Below, one piece after another: positions 1 through 10,600 of a stretch of DNA of 64,000 nucleotides. Made by a program: the position numbers and the translations under genes. The notes beneath the pieces are model-generated. The model did no database searches, was not told where the DNA came from, and saw nothing but the letters and a program-made list of their open reading frames with translations. Every line of letters starts with the position of its first letter. Within the stretch, counting starts at the first letter, position 1. Location of the stretch: positions 1 through 64,000 of the forward strand of contig NCGY01000011.1 in NCBI GenBank assembly GCA_002281775.1. Direction: 5' to 3'. The DNA is from Hydrogenophilales bacterium 16-64-46. GTDB lineage: Bacteria; Pseudomonadota; Gammaproteobacteria; Burkholderiales; Thiobacillaceae.

Positions 1-1215
1 GTGGTCACCCGCGTCCGCGCCGGGTCCTGCCGAAATGCGATAGAGGCCTTCAAGCATCATTTTTCCAGCCACCACCACTTTTTCTCCTGCCTCCACCCCT
101 TTCACCTGGAGCAACTCGGCGGTTTCATTCAGCACTGCCACCGGCTTGCGTAGGTAACGGCCGGGAGCGATCTGCACATACACCACCGGACTGATGGCCT
201 GGCCCAACACGGCCTGACGCGGAACCCAGGTACCCATGGGGCTGCTCAACTGCAAGCTCAAATTCACGGTCTGTCCCACCACCAATCCCGCTGGGGTCTG
301 GCCCAGATCCAGCAGAAAGCGCGCGCGCTGGGTGGCCGGGTCCACAACGGGCAACACCTGGGTAATGGGGCGGTCCAACTGGCGGCCGTCAGGCAAGCTG
401 ATGCGCACTGGCAAACCTGGCCGCAGAAGCGTCCGTTGGTCCGGGAAAAAATAGCCCTCTACCCAGTGAGAGGCATTAGCAGCCACCATCCGCGCCATCG
501 CCTTGCCCACCACCACGAACTGCTTCATGGTTCGGTCGCCGGCGTTGACCAAGGAGCCAGGCTGTACAAACAGGTCAGTGACAAAACCGTCGGTGGGGGC
601 ATCGAGCATGATGTGCTCGACGACTTGGCCATGCTCAATGAGGTCAGCAATTTGCTTGTCATTCATGCCCCACCAGCGCAGGTTTTCCTTGGCATCCTTG
701 AGGTAGTTCGGCAACCTTCCCTCTTCACGCAGCTCCTGCAGCTTGGCTTCATTCTTGAGGAACTCGAGGTATCCCCTTTGGGTGGTGATGAACTCCGGAT
801 TGAATATGGAGGCGATGGGCTGGCCTTTGCGCACGTTGTCCCCCACCCGTACGAATACGTCCACCACCTGGCCACTGACGGAGATGTTCACATCGAACAT
901 GGCCTGGCTATTGGGCACAACCAGACCGTAAGTCTTGATCATGGAAGCCTGCTGGCCGGCGCGAGCCTCGGCCAGGCTGAACAGATTATCCTGGCCCTTC
1001 ACATTGGGCGGCAACTTCACTTCCCTGGCTGTTGCCGATGTTGAGGTTGTCGTCGCAGGGGCAGCCTGGCCGAACATGCGCGGGTCGCTATGCCCCCGCG
1101 CCAGGGGCACCAGTGCGACGCCGATGTTGCACAGGGCCAGCAGACCAATGCCCTGCCGCCATTGTTTCCGCCATGCAAATGGCTTGGAAATACGTCCAGC
1201 CGACTCAGTGCGCAT
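1..1215 (-). CDS. RND efflux periplasmic adaptor subunit, CusB/HlyD type (C-terminus cut by window edge)
   Basis: Membrane-fusion adaptor that would link an inner-membrane RND pump to an outer-membrane channel, probably for metal export. Starting at ATG 1215 an open frame of 405 codons runs to the window edge without a stop, so the gene is partial. The N-terminus has a hydrophobic segment followed by HSDPRMFG. Around residues 85-120 a biotinyl/lipoyl-like strand region (VSGQVVDVFVRVGDNV) is visible. Further on comes the helical hairpin with the GMNDKQI signature typical of CusB-like adaptors, then a beta-barrel region. The start overlaps the stop of the upstream adaptor by 11 bases, so the two are co-transcribed and perhaps translationally coupled. 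Substrate is inferred only from family and His/Met content. Confidence 0.85.
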   Translation of the reverse strand, partial: MRTESAGRISKPFAWRKQWRQGIGLLALCNIGVALVPLARGHSDPRMFGQAAPATTTSTSATAREVKLPPNVKGQDNLFSLAEARAGQQASMIKTYGLVVPNSQAMFDVNISVSGQVVDVFVRVGDNVRKGQPIASIFNPEFITTQRGYLEFLKNEAKLQELREEGRLPNYLKDAKENLRWWGMNDKQIADLIEHGQVVEHIMLDAPTDGFVTDLFVQPGSLVNAGDRTMKQFVVVGKAMARMVAANASHWVEGYFFPDQRTLLRPGLPVRISLPDGRQLDRPITQVLPVVDPATQRARFLLDLGQTPAGLVVGQTVNLSLQLSSPMGTWVPRQAVLGQAISPVVYVQIAPGRYLRKPVAVLNETAELLQVKGVEAGEKVVVAGKMMLEGLYRISAGPGADAGDH

Positions 1216-2062
1216 GATCAGGCTCTCCCAGGCTTACACTTGTTTGCAGTCCGGTAGGCAAAGCCATCCCGCTTGGTGGTTGGGCAGTCAACTTGAGTCG
1301 AACACGCTGGCGCTGATTGACCGGATTGGCGAAGGCGAAGACCTGCTGCACGACTGCCGGGACTTCCACCTGACCACGGCGGATATCGGCCAGGTACACC
1401 GTCGCACGCTGCCCCGGTTTGAGTTTGCTCGCCTCCCGGATCGGCAGGCTGGCCTCCACCTGGATCGCCGATGGGCGCGCGATCGTCAGGATCGTGGTGC
1501 CGGTGGCGGTGTACTGGCCAACCTGCCCGCCGGTGTTGAGAATCTGGTTGTTGACCACATTCAGGCCATAGATGAAGCCGGCTGCCGGAGATTTGATACG
1601 GATGTCTTTCAAGGGCTCGCGGCGGTTTTCCAGCAGCTTGATGTCATCCTCCGACATGCCGCGCCATTGCAGGCCCATGCGTGCGTCGATGAGCTTTTCG
1701 TTGCCTGTAATGGAGATCCCCCGCACCGCCTCCATGTTGGAATACAGGCCCAGATAGGTGCTCTGGATTGTCTCCAACTCGGCACTTTCCATTTCGCCCA
1801 ATATTTCATTGCGGGCAACCCGCTTGCCCACGAAGAGGTTGTTCAGCTTGGTGATGCGCGCATTGATCTTGATCACCACATTGGTCAGCTGGCGCGGATC
1901 AAAGGTCAGCGTGGCCGGGTAACGAACAGCCGCTTCTACAGGATGATCGTGGTGCTCACCCCCTGCAGAAGGCGCGCCGAACATTGACGCATCGGAATGA
2001 GCATGCACAGTCGCCTGTAAGCCGAAAAACAAGGGCAACGCCAAAACCAGCTTGCGCAGCAT
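1205..2062 (-). CDS. RND efflux periplasmic adaptor subunit (short form), first of a tandem pair
   Basis: Second adaptor-like protein, 285 aa from ATG 2062 (a TTG at 2071 is in frame). It opens with a signal peptide ending near VHA, then HSDASMFG, resembling the HSDPRMFG of the following gene, and a His-rich EHHDHP stretch. A lipoyl-like half (INARITKLNNLFVGKRV), a helical hairpin with GMSEDDIKLL, and a second barrel half (SPAAGFIYGLNV) follow. The C-terminus is also His-containing (EPDHAH). At 285 aa it is shorter than usual adaptors (350-450 aa) and seems to lack the membrane-proximal domain. It is the upstream gene of the pair, with an 11-base overlap with the next gene. A role in heavy-metal (Cu/Ag/Co/Zn) efflux is plausible but unproven. 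Confidence 0.8.
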   Translation of the reverse strand: MLRKLVLALPLFFGLQATVHAHSDASMFGAPSAGGEHHDHPVEAAVRYPATLTFDPRQLTNVVIKINARITKLNNLFVGKRVARNEILGEMESAELETIQSTYLGLYSNMEAVRGISITGNEKLIDARMGLQWRGMSEDDIKLLENRREPLKDIRIKSPAAGFIYGLNVVNNQILNTGGQVGQYTATGTTILTIARPSAIQVEASLPIREASKLKPGQRATVYLADIRRGQVEVPAVVQQVFAFANPVNQRQRVRLKLTAQPPSGMALPTGLQTSVSLGEPDHAH

Positions 2063-2679
2063 TTCTTTCAATCAAGAATATTGATGAATAGCGCTAAGCA
2101 AGCCCTGTTCCAGACATTACGTTTTCATCTCAGGGGTCGCAATTTCCGGCTTCTTACACCGTGTGCCCTGCTGTCATTCGGCCTCTTCAGGGCTGTGGCA
2201 TTGAGGGAGACCTCCGGTCAGTCCGGAATCAGGTGCTTTGGCGCCCCGATACTCCAAAGGGTCGCCATGACAAAGATGTTTCATGCGTTCCGTAATGAAA
2301 CGAAATACGTTCTCCCATTTCGCCCAAATTCCTTTCCGCAGCATCCGGTCTTGGATGCACAGCGGTCAGAGTAGTTTTCAAGACCAGTGTCGCTTTTGGC
2401 CGACGACCCGTCGCCCAGGCATCCCAAGTGGCAGGCCGATATATACCCTACAGCCGACATCCACCATCTGAAGTTCCGCTTAGCACCGTACGCCTGCCGT
2501 TCACCAGGACGAGGTGGAGGTCGCGTCCTCGGCCAGAACGACCGTTCGGCGTGGAACGCTGAATGGGCTGGTGGGATGCAGCCTTCAGCGACGGTCTGCT
2601 TTCTGGATTGGCGAGATTACATTCCAATGGGCTCGTCCTAAGTCCGGCCCCAGTGCACCACGAATTTACCTGTCAGTTG
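2063..2679. other. gene-poor stretch upstream of the efflux pair
   Basis: No open frame here has a recognisable domain or good coding character; the short frames present look random. It should contain the promoter of the minus-strand adaptor operon, but I could not single out a convincing -35/-10 pair. It probably marks a junction between accessory modules. Confidence 0.5.
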
Positions 2680-2823
2680 TCAAGAAGCACCCTGTAGAAA
2701 ACGCGATGCTTGTTGCCGCCGAACTCCGCCCCAAGGCATGATTCTAGTCTCGGGGTAGCTAAGATAGAGCAGTCGCTTCGAACGAGTGGCTGCGACGAAA
2801 GCATTGTGGCTTTCCTCAGCGCT
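2680..2823 (-). pseudogene. C-terminal remnant of a UvrD/PcrA-like DNA helicase
   Basis: On the minus strand about 48 codons end in a stop at 2680. They contain EESHNAFVAATRSKRLLYLS followed by YPETR, GG and RQ.SRFL-type residues. This matches motif VI and the following segment of superfamily 1 helicases (family pattern EERRLxYVAxTRAKxxLYLSYP). The sequence upstream in the same frame does not continue the helicase, and no Walker motifs are found, so this looks like the tail of a deleted gene. The assignment rests on one motif only. Confidence 0.5.
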
Positions 2824-2922
2824 CGGCATTGCCCAAAACGCCAGTGTCAAAGATACTCCGGGGCAGGGGCAGTCATATGCCCACCCTTTGCATCGCTCGC
2901 CAATCGGTAATTGTTTCGACAC

Positions 2923-4665
2923 ATGTCCAACCCCAACCTGTCCTCCTTCATCTGGTCCGTCGCCGATCTTCTGCGCGGCGACTACAAGCAATCCGAATAC
3001 GGCAAGGTCATTCTCCCGTTCACCGTCCTGCGCCGTCTCGACTGCGTGCTGGAAGCCACCAAGCCCGCCGTGCTGGCCGAACTAGCCAAGCGCGAGAAGG
3101 CCGGGATCAATCCTGAGCCCTTCCTGCTGCGGGCGTCCAAGCAACTCTTCTACAACATTTCGCCGCTCGACTTGAAGAAGCTCATGGGCGACCAGGACCA
3201 CATTGGCGAAAACCTGCGCGCCTACATGCAGGCGTTCTCGCCCGAAGTGCGCGACATTTTCGAGCACTTCGAGTTTCATACCCAGATCGACAAGCTGTCC
3301 AAGTCCGGGCTGCTCTACCTCGTCACGGAAAAATTCGCCAAAATCGACCTCCACCCCAATGTCGTCAGCAATGATGAGATGGGCACCGTGTTCGAGGAGC
3401 TGATCCGAAAATTCGCCGAGCTGTCCAATGAGACTGCTGGCGAACACTTCACCCCGCGCGATGCCATCCGCCTCATGGTGAATCTCCTCTTCATCGAGGA
3501 CGACGCCGCGCTGACCAAGCCTGGCGTGGTGCGCTCGCTGTATGACCCCACCGCCGGCACCGGCGGCATGTTGAGCGTGGCCGGCGAGCACCTTGCCAGC
3601 CTCAACCCCGACGCCCGGCTGGTGATGTATGGGCAAGAGCTGAACCCCGAGTCCTACGCCATCTGCAAGGCCGACATGCTCATCAAGGGGCAGGACATTG
3701 CCAACATCATCTTCGGCAACACGCTCTCCGCCGACGGCCTGCTCGGCAAATTTTTCGACTACATGCTCTCCAATCCGCCCTTCGGCGTGGAGTGGAAGAA
3801 GATCGAAGCCATCATCCGCAAGGAATTCGAGCAACAGGGCTTCAATGGCCGCTTTGGCCCCGGCCTGCCGCGCGTCAGCGACGGCTCGCTGCTGTTCCTG
3901 CTGCACCTCGTTTCCAAGATGCGGCCCGCCGTCGATGGCGGCAGCCGCTTCGGCATCGTGCTCAATGGCTCGCCGCTGTTCACCGGCGGCGCAGGCTCGG
4001 GCGAGAGCGAGATTCGCCGCTACATGCTGGAGAACGACCTGGTCGAGGCCATCATCGGCCTGCCCACCGACATGTTCTACAACACCGGCATCAGCACCTA
4101 TATCTGGATCGTCAGCAACCGCAAGCCCGCCGCACGCAAGGGCAAGGTGCAGCTGATCGACGCCAGCAGCTTCTGGCAAAAGATGCGCAAGAGCCTGGGC
4201 AGCAAGCGCAAGGAACTCAGCCCGGAACACATCGACGACATTACCCACCTGTTTGGCCAGTTCGAGGAATCCACCCGCGACGGCGTGCCGATCAGCCGCA
4301 TTTTCAAGAACGAGGACTTCGGCTACCGCACCATCACCGTCGAGCGCCCCGAGCGTGACGCAGCGGGGCAGGTCGTACTGGGCACCAAGGGCAAAGGCAA
4401 GGGCAAGCCCGTGCCGGATTCCTCCCTGCGCGATACGGAAAATGTGCCCCTCAGCGAAGACATGGACACCTACTTCAAACGCGAAGTCCTGCCCCATGCG
4501 CCGGATGCGTGGATCGACCCCGACAAAACCAAGGTCGGCTATGAAATCCCCTTCAACCGCCACTTCTACGTCTTCAGGCCACCACGCCCCTTGAGTGAGA
4601 TTGATGCCGAGCTGAAAGGCGTGACCAACCGCATACTGACGATGATCGGCGGGCTGACGGCATGA
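2923..4665 (+). CDS. hsdM: Type I restriction-modification system methyltransferase subunit HsdM
   Basis: N6-adenine DNA methyltransferase subunit; with HsdS it methylates the recognition site and with HsdR it forms the restriction complex. The 580-aa protein has an N-terminal HsdM helical domain ([19 protein letters not shown]), then the Rossmann methylase. SAM-binding motif I is DPTAGTGGM starting at residue 208, and the catalytic NPPF motif lies at residues 284-287, both intact. I chose ATG 2923 (MSNPNLSSF) over an in-frame TTG at 2911 because family members begin this way. Its stop overlaps the hsdS start (ATGA). A KGKGKGKP stretch near residue 490 is a low-complexity insertion. Confidence 0.97.
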   Translation: MSNPNLSSFIWSVADLLRGDYKQSEYGKVILPFTVLRRLDCVLEATKPAVLAELAKREKAGINPEPFLLRASKQLFYNISPLDLKKLMGDQDHIGENLRAYMQAFSPEVRDIFEHFEFHTQIDKLSKSGLLYLVTEKFAKIDLHPNVVSNDEMGTVFEELIRKFAELSNETAGEHFTPRDAIRLMVNLLFIEDDAALTKPGVVRSLYDPTAGTGGMLSVAGEHLASLNPDARLVMYGQELNPESYAICKADMLIKGQDIANIIFGNTLSADGLLGKFFDYMLSNPPFGVEWKKIEAIIRKEFEQQGFNGRFGPGLPRVSDGSLLFLLHLVSKMRPAVDGGSRFGIVLNGSPLFTGGAGSGESEIRRYMLENDLVEAIIGLPTDMFYNTGISTYIWIVSNRKPAARKGKVQLIDASSFWQKMRKSLGSKRKELSPEHIDDITHLFGQFEESTRDGVPISRIFKNEDFGYRTITVERPERDAAGQVVLGTKGKGKGKPVPDSSLRDTENVPLSEDMDTYFKREVLPHAPDAWIDPDKTKVGYEIPFNRHFYVFRPPRPLSEIDAELKGVTNRILTMIGGLTA

Positions 4666-5990
4666 GCTTCCCGCGCTACCCGACCTACAAGGACAGCGGC
4701 GTCGAATGGCTGGGGGAGGTGCCGGAGCATTGGGAGGTGAAGCCGGTGAGGAATCTGGCTTCAATCGTCAACGGCTATCCATTCGACTCCGCACTCTTTG
4801 ACGCGGCCGAAGGGTTCCCGCTTATCCGAATCAGAGACCTTAACAAGATCGAAGCTGAAACCTTTTATAAAGGCGAGTTCGTTGAGAATGCGGCTATCAC
4901 TTCAGATGATGTTTTGATAGGCATGGACGGCGACTTTAACGTCGGTCGTTGGCGTGGTGCGGGACGAGCTTTGTTAAATCAGCGAATGTGCTGCGTTCGC
5001 GGGAAAAGCAACATTCTTACGAGACTACTTGAATACGCTCTCCCGATCCGTCTCAAAGCTATCAACGATGTCACATACGCCACGACCGTGAAGCATTTGG
5101 CTTCCAGTCAGGTTGAAAAGACGTTTGTTGCGATCCCGCCAGATACTGTCGAGCAAATCCAAATCGCCGCCTTCCTCGACCGCGAGACGGCGAAGATTGA
5201 TGGGCTGGTGGCAGAACAGCGGCGGCTGATGGAACTGCTGAAAGAAAAGCGCCAGGCCGTCATCTCCCACGCCGTCACCCAAGGTCTGAACCCCAACGCC
5301 CCCATGAAGACTTCCGGCATTGAATGGCTGGGGGATGTGCCGTCGCATTGGGAGGTAAAGCGGCTCAAGCATATATCGCCGTTCATCACGGTCGGGGTTG
5401 TCGTTAATCCCAGCTCGTTCGTGGCTGACGAGGGCTTTCCATTTATCTACGGCGGCGACATTCGGGAAGGCGTGATCGATTGGGAAAATTCACGTCGCAT
5501 TGGCGCGGAATCTAGCGAAGCAAATTCAAAGACACGCCTGAAAGCTGGCGATCTTCTAACGGTAAGGGTTGGTGCTCCAGGCATTACTGCTGTTGTTCCG
5601 CTTGAGTGTGAGGGCGGAAACTGCGCATCCGTGATGCTCGTTCGCCAAGGATCATTCAATTCGTACTGGCTGTGTTACGCGATGAATACCCGGATCGTTC
5701 GCTTCCAGGTCGAAGTCGTTCAATACGGTGCCGCCCAAGAGCAGTTCAACATTAGCCACGCGGTCAATTTCTGGGCTCCGACGCCGCCTCGCGCTGAACA
5801 GGATGCAATCGCCGAGTTCCTCGCTTGTGAGACCGCCAAATTCGACACCCTCACCGCCGAAGCCCAACGCGCCATCGACCTGCTGCAAGAGCGTCGCACC
5901 GCCCTTATTTCCGCCGCTGTCACCGGCCAGATTGACGTGCGCGGTCTCGTGGCCTCTGCACCGGCATTGCCCGAAGCGACCTGTGTTTAA
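4662..5990 (+). CDS. hsdS: Type I restriction-modification specificity subunit HsdS
   Basis: Determines the bipartite DNA target of the complex. The 442-aa protein has the usual two-fold architecture. Each half begins with a similar phrase ([18 protein letters not shown] near residue 8; [18 protein letters not shown] near residue 214), continues into a target-recognition domain and ends in a helical spacer ([38 protein letters not shown]). Both halves look intact, so a functional enzyme is expected. The target sequence cannot be read from the protein. The second-half recognition domain has fewer high-GC codons than neighbouring genes, as is common for exchanged HsdS domains. It overlaps hsdM by 4 bases. 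Confidence 0.95.
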   Translation: MSFPRYPTYKDSGVEWLGEVPEHWEVKPVRNLASIVNGYPFDSALFDAAEGFPLIRIRDLNKIEAETFYKGEFVENAAITSDDVLIGMDGDFNVGRWRGAGRALLNQRMCCVRGKSNILTRLLEYALPIRLKAINDVTYATTVKHLASSQVEKTFVAIPPDTVEQIQIAAFLDRETAKIDGLVAEQRRLMELLKEKRQAVISHAVTQGLNPNAPMKTSGIEWLGDVPSHWEVKRLKHISPFITVGVVVNPSSFVADEGFPFIYGGDIREGVIDWENSRRIGAESSEANSKTRLKAGDLLTVRVGAPGITAVVPLECEGGNCASVMLVRQGSFNSYWLCYAMNTRIVRFQVEVVQYGAAQEQFNISHAVNFWAPTPPRAEQDAIAEFLACETAKFDTLTAEAQRAIDLLQERRTALISAAVTGQIDVRGLVASAPALPEATCV

Positions 5991-5999
5991 ATACCCGCC

Positions 6000-7151
6000 A
6001 TGACCCGGATCGCCGTTAGTCCTGACATGCTCCGCTGGGCACGCGACCGTGCCCGGATGGACGTGCTCGCGCTGACGGCGCGCTTCCCCAAACTAGAAGC
6101 CTGGGAGGCCGGCGAAGCGTTGCCGACGCTCAAGCAGTTGGAGAACTACGCCCGGGCCACCCATGCGCCCATCGGTTACTTCTTCCTGCCTGCGCCGCCG
6201 GTCGAGCCGGTGCCAATCCCCGACTTCCGCACCATGGCGGATCGGGCTGTTGTGCATCCCAGCCCGGACCTGCTGGATACCGTCTATGCCTGCCAGGAAC
6301 GCCAGGCGTGGTATCGGGATTTCGCGCTGATAGATGGTCAGCCGCCACTGCCTTTCGTCGGCGCGCTGAATGCCAACATGGCGACCGTGCAAGCCGCAGA
6401 ACAAATCCGGCAAACTCTGGGTTTCGACGTGGATGCCCGCCGCAACTGCCGAACCTGGACCGAGGCTCTGCGACTGTTCATTGAGCAGGCCGAAAGCTTG
6501 GGCGTCATGGTGATGGTCAGCGGCGTGGTACTCAACAACAACTACCGCCATCTCGACCCGCAGGAGTTTCGTGGCTTCGCGCTGGCCGATGACCACGCGC
6601 CGCTGGTGTTCATCAATGGCGCCGACAGCAAGGCAGCGCAGATGTTTACGCTTGCTCATGAACTCGCCCACCTGTGGCTGGGTCAGTCCGCGCTCTCGGA
6701 CGTGAGTGCGGGCGAGACTTCCGACAATGCCATCGAAACCTGGTGCAATAAGGTCGCTGCGGAGCTACTGGTGCCGATGGACGTATTCCTTGGCGAACTG
6801 GTCGCCGACGAACCGGTGCATGACACGCTTTCCCGTCTCGCGCGCCGCTTCAAGGTCAGCACGCTGGTGGTGCTGCGCCGTCTGGCGGATGCCGGGCGTC
6901 TGGACAGGAATGCCTTCTTCCGTGCCTATCGCGATGAGCTGGCGCACCTACGCAATATTGCTGCTGCGGGTTCGGGCGGCGGCGATTTCTATCGTACGAC
7001 GGCATCCCGCGTCAGCAAACGCTTTGCGCGGGCACTGGTGGAAAGCACGCTGGAGGGTCGCACCCTTTACCGCGATGCTTTCCGCATGCTGGGCATTGCC
7101 AAGACGAGCACCTTCAACGAGTTCGGGCGTTCCCTGAACTACCCAATCTGA
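6000..7151 (+). CDS. ImmA/IrrE family metallo-endopeptidase with N-terminal XRE-like domain
   Basis: A predicted zinc peptidase of 383 aa. The first 65 residues resemble an XRE/Cro-type domain (LRWARDRARM ... WEAGEALPTLKQLENYA) followed by GYFFLP, a common linker in this family. The zinc-binding HELAH motif is at residues 220-224 (LAHELAHLWLG), with CNKVAAELLVP further on, the usual ImmA/IrrE signature. Such proteins often cleave a cognate repressor or act as the antitoxin/regulator of an adjacent toxin. It lies 9 bases after hsdS, and its stop overlaps the start of the PIN-like gene (TGATG). It is therefore embedded in the restriction operon and may regulate it or form a separate defence/toxin pair. 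Confidence 0.9.
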   Translation: MTRIAVSPDMLRWARDRARMDVLALTARFPKLEAWEAGEALPTLKQLENYARATHAPIGYFFLPAPPVEPVPIPDFRTMADRAVVHPSPDLLDTVYACQERQAWYRDFALIDGQPPLPFVGALNANMATVQAAEQIRQTLGFDVDARRNCRTWTEALRLFIEQAESLGVMVMVSGVVLNNNYRHLDPQEFRGFALADDHAPLVFINGADSKAAQMFTLAHELAHLWLGQSALSDVSAGETSDNAIETWCNKVAAELLVPMDVFLGELVADEPVHDTLSRLARRFKVSTLVVLRRLADAGRLDRNAFFRAYRDELAHLRNIAAAGSGGGDFYRTTASRVSKRFARALVESTLEGRTLYRDAFRMLGIAKTSTFNEFGRSLNYPI

Positions 7152-7648
7152 TGGCCTACCTGCTCGACGCCAATATCTTCATCCAGGCCAGAAACCTGCA
7201 ATACGGTTTCGATTTCTGCCCGGCCTTCTGGGATTGGCTGGTGCAGAATAATGCGGCAGGGTCGGTTTTCAGCATCCAGCAGGTGGGCGACGAGTTGCAG
7301 GCGGGCGGCGATGACTTGTCGGACTGGGCAGCGGCGCGAGGTGACAGTTTTTTTCTGCCGCCCGACAGCGCGGTGTTGCCGGTGCTACCGCGCGTCAGCG
7401 TCTGGGCTGCCGGCCAGAATTATGAACCGGCGGCGGTGAATACCTTCTTGCAGGTGGCGGACTATTGGCTGGTGGCATTCGCACTGGCGCACGGTCACAC
7501 GGTAGTGACGCACGAAGTTCCCGCTAACTCGACGCGCAAGATCAAGATTCCCAATGCGTGTGTTGGTCTGAATGTGCATTTCATGACGCCTTATCAGATG
7601 CTGCGCCATGAACGTGCCAGATTTGTTCTCGGCCCAGTTCCGGATTAA
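7151..7648 (+). CDS. DUF4411 family PIN-like protein (putative toxin partner)
   Basis: A 165-aa protein starting MAYLLDANIFIQARN. The LLDAN aspartate near the N-terminus, SIQQVGDEL in the middle and ADYWLVAFALAHGHTVVTHE towards the end match the acidic-residue layout of PIN-fold ribonucleases, and overall it resembles DUF4411. In this family DUF4411 genes commonly follow an ImmA/IrrE-XRE gene, as here with a TGATG overlap. The likely reaction is RNA cleavage, inferred from fold only. It lies 9 bases upstream of the hsdR start. Its position inside an hsd operon suggests a back-up or guard function. Confidence 0.85.
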   Translation: MAYLLDANIFIQARNLQYGFDFCPAFWDWLVQNNAAGSVFSIQQVGDELQAGGDDLSDWAAARGDSFFLPPDSAVLPVLPRVSVWAAGQNYEPAAVNTFLQVADYWLVAFALAHGHTVVTHEVPANSTRKIKIPNACVGLNVHFMTPYQMLRHERARFVLGPVPD

Positions 7649-7657
7649 AGATTGTTG

Positions 7658-10600
7658 ATGAGCCTGCACAAAGAAATCAGCTTCGAGACCGAGATTTGCC
7701 AACACCTCGCCGACCACGGCTGGCTGTATGCCGAAGGTGACGCGGCGGGCTATGACCGGGCGCGGGCGCTGTTCCCAGCCGATGTACTGGCGTGGGTGCA
7801 GGCCACCCAGCCGAAGGCTTGGGAAACCCTGACCAAGAACCACGGCGCGCAGGCTGGTGAAACCCTGCTGGCCCGTTTGCGCGATCAGCTCGATCAGCGC
7901 GGCACGCTGGACGTGCTGCGCCACGGCATAGAATTGCTGGGTCTCAAAGCGCCGCTGAAGCTGGCCGAGTTCAAACCGGCACTGGCGATCAACCCCGATA
8001 TCCTCGCCCGCCATGCTGCCAACCGGCTGCGCATCGTGCGGCAGCTTCGTTACTCTCTACACAACGAGAACAGCATCGACCTCGGCTTGTTCCTCAACGG
8101 CCTGCCGGTAGCCACGGCGGAACTGAAGACCGACTTCACCCAGAGCATTGGCGACGCCATCGACCAGTATCGGTTTGACCGCAATCCCAAGCCCAAGGGA
8201 CAGACTGCCGAGCCGCTACTGTCCTTCCCCAATGGGGCGCTGGTGCATTTCGCGGTAAGCAACAGCGAAGTTCACATGGTGACCAAGCTGGCTGGCCCCG
8301 CCACGGTGTTCCTGCCGTTTAACCTGGGCAGCGATGGCGCAGCGGGCAACCCGGTGAACCCGCAGGGCGGGCACCGCACGGCGTATCTGTGGGAACAGGT
8401 GTGGGCACGCGAAAGCTGGCTAGAAATCCTGGGCCGTTATCTCATCGCCCAGCGCGACGCGAAGAAGCAGATCAAACAGATCATCTTCCCCCGCTTTCAT
8501 CAGCTTGATGTGACACGCAAGTTGCAGGCAGCGGTGCTACACGATGGGCCGGGCGGCAAGTATCTCGTCCAGCACTCTGCCGGTTCGGGCAAGACGAATT
8601 CCATCGCGTGGACCGCGCACTTTCTCGCCGAACTGCACGACGCCCAGCACAAGAAGGTGTTCGATACCGTGCTGGTGGTCTCCGACCGCAACGTCATCGA
8701 TGCGCAGCTCCAGGAGGCGCTGTTCGACTTTCAGCGCACCAGCGGCGTAGTCGCCACGATCACGAATAAGGACGGCAGCAAGAGCGGCAAGCTCGCCGAG
8801 GCGCTATCGGGCGACAAGAAAATCGTGGTCTGTACCATCCAGACCTTCCCCTTTGCGCTGGAGTCTGTCCGCAAGCTGGCCGCCACACAGGGCAAACATT
8901 TTGCCGTGATCGCAGACGAAGCCCACAGCTCGCAGACTGGCGAGGCTGCAGCCAAGCTGAAAGAAGTGCTGAGCCCCGAGGAACTGGCAGAGCTGAACGA
9001 TGGTGGCGAAATCAGCACCGAGGACATTCTCGCGGCGCAGATGGCGACGCGAGCCGATGAGGGTGGCATCACCTTCGTCGCGTTCACGGCAACGCCAAAG
9101 AACAAGACGATGGAGCTGTTTGGCACGCGCCCCGATCCATCGCGCAAACCGGCGCCGGACAACGTGCCAACTCCGTTCCATGTCTATTCCATGCGCCAGG
9201 CGATTGAGGAAGGGTTCATCTTGGACGTGCTGAAGAACTACACGCCCTACAGCCTGGCCTTCAAGCTGGCCCACGAAGACCAAGAACTGGACAACAAGCA
9301 GGTCGAGCGTAGCGCGGCACTGAAGCGGATCATGGGTTGGGTAAAGCTCCACCCTTACAACATCGCCCAGAAAATTGAGGTCGTGGTGGAGCATTACCGC
9401 CAGTATGTGGTCCCGCTACTGAATGGCCAGGCCAAGGCGATGGTGGTGGTTAGTAGTCGATTGGAGGCTGTGCGCTGGCAATTGGCTATCGAGAAATACA
9501 TCAAGCAGCACGGCTACAAGATCGGTACGCTCGTAGCATTCTCGGGCGAGGTAAACGACAAGGTGTCCGGCCCGGATGGTTTCACCGAAAACAGCCCGGC
9601 ATTGAACCCGAACCTGAAGGGCCGCGACATCCGTGAAGCCTTCAAGGGCGACGAGTATCAGATCCTGCTGGTGGCAAACAAGTTTCAGACCGGCTTCGAC
9701 CAGCCGCTGCTGTGCGGCATGTATGTGGACAAGCGGCTGGCAGGCATTCAGGCGGTGCAAACCCTTTCACGCCTGAACCGCGCTTATCCCGGCAAGGACA
9801 CGACCTACGTGCTTGATTTCGTGAACGACACCGAGGAGGTGCTGGCTGCCTTCAAGACCTATCACACCACGGCAGAACTTTCGGCGACGACGGACCCGAA
9901 CCTGGTCTTCAACCTACGCGCCAAGCTGGATTCCGCTGGCCACTACGACGACTTCGAGGTGGATCGGGTGGTCGCTGTTGAGATGGACCCGAATGCTAAG
10001 CAGAGCGAACTGGTCGCCGCACTGGAGCCGGTGCAGGACCGCGTGATGAAACGCTACAAGGCCGCCCAGGCTGCACTGTGTGCCGCTCAGGAGAAGAAAG
10101 ATGACAAGGCCATTGAGTCCGCGCAAAACGAGCTGAATGCGCTGATCCTGTTCAAGGGCGACATGGGCGCATTCATCCGGCTCTACACCTTCCTCTCGCA
10201 AATCTTTGACTACGGCAACACCGCCATCGAGAAACGCGCCATCTTCTACAAACGCCTGCTGCCCTTGCTGGAGTTTGGTCGCGAACGGGAGGGCATCGAC
10301 CTCTCGAAAGTGGTGCTGACACACCATCATCTGAAGGATCTGGGCAGAAAGCCGATGCCGCTGAGCGATGGCGAGACGATCAAGCTTTATCCCATCACCG
10401 AAGCGGGCAGCGGCAGTGTGCAGGAACCGCAGAAGGCGTATATGGTCGAGATCATCGAGAAGGTGAACGACCTCTTTGAAGGGGTACTCACCGATCAGGA
10501 CAAGCTGGTCTACGTGAACAACGTGATCAAGGGCAAGCTGCTGGAGTCGGAAACGCTGCGCCAACAAGCGACCAACAACACGAAAGAGCAGTTCGCCAAT

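Noticed and set aside
3082-4764. Long minus-strand open frame (560 codons) opposite hsdM
   Set aside because: It is the reverse-strand shadow of a high-GC gene; hsdM has all methylase motifs while the reverse product has none.
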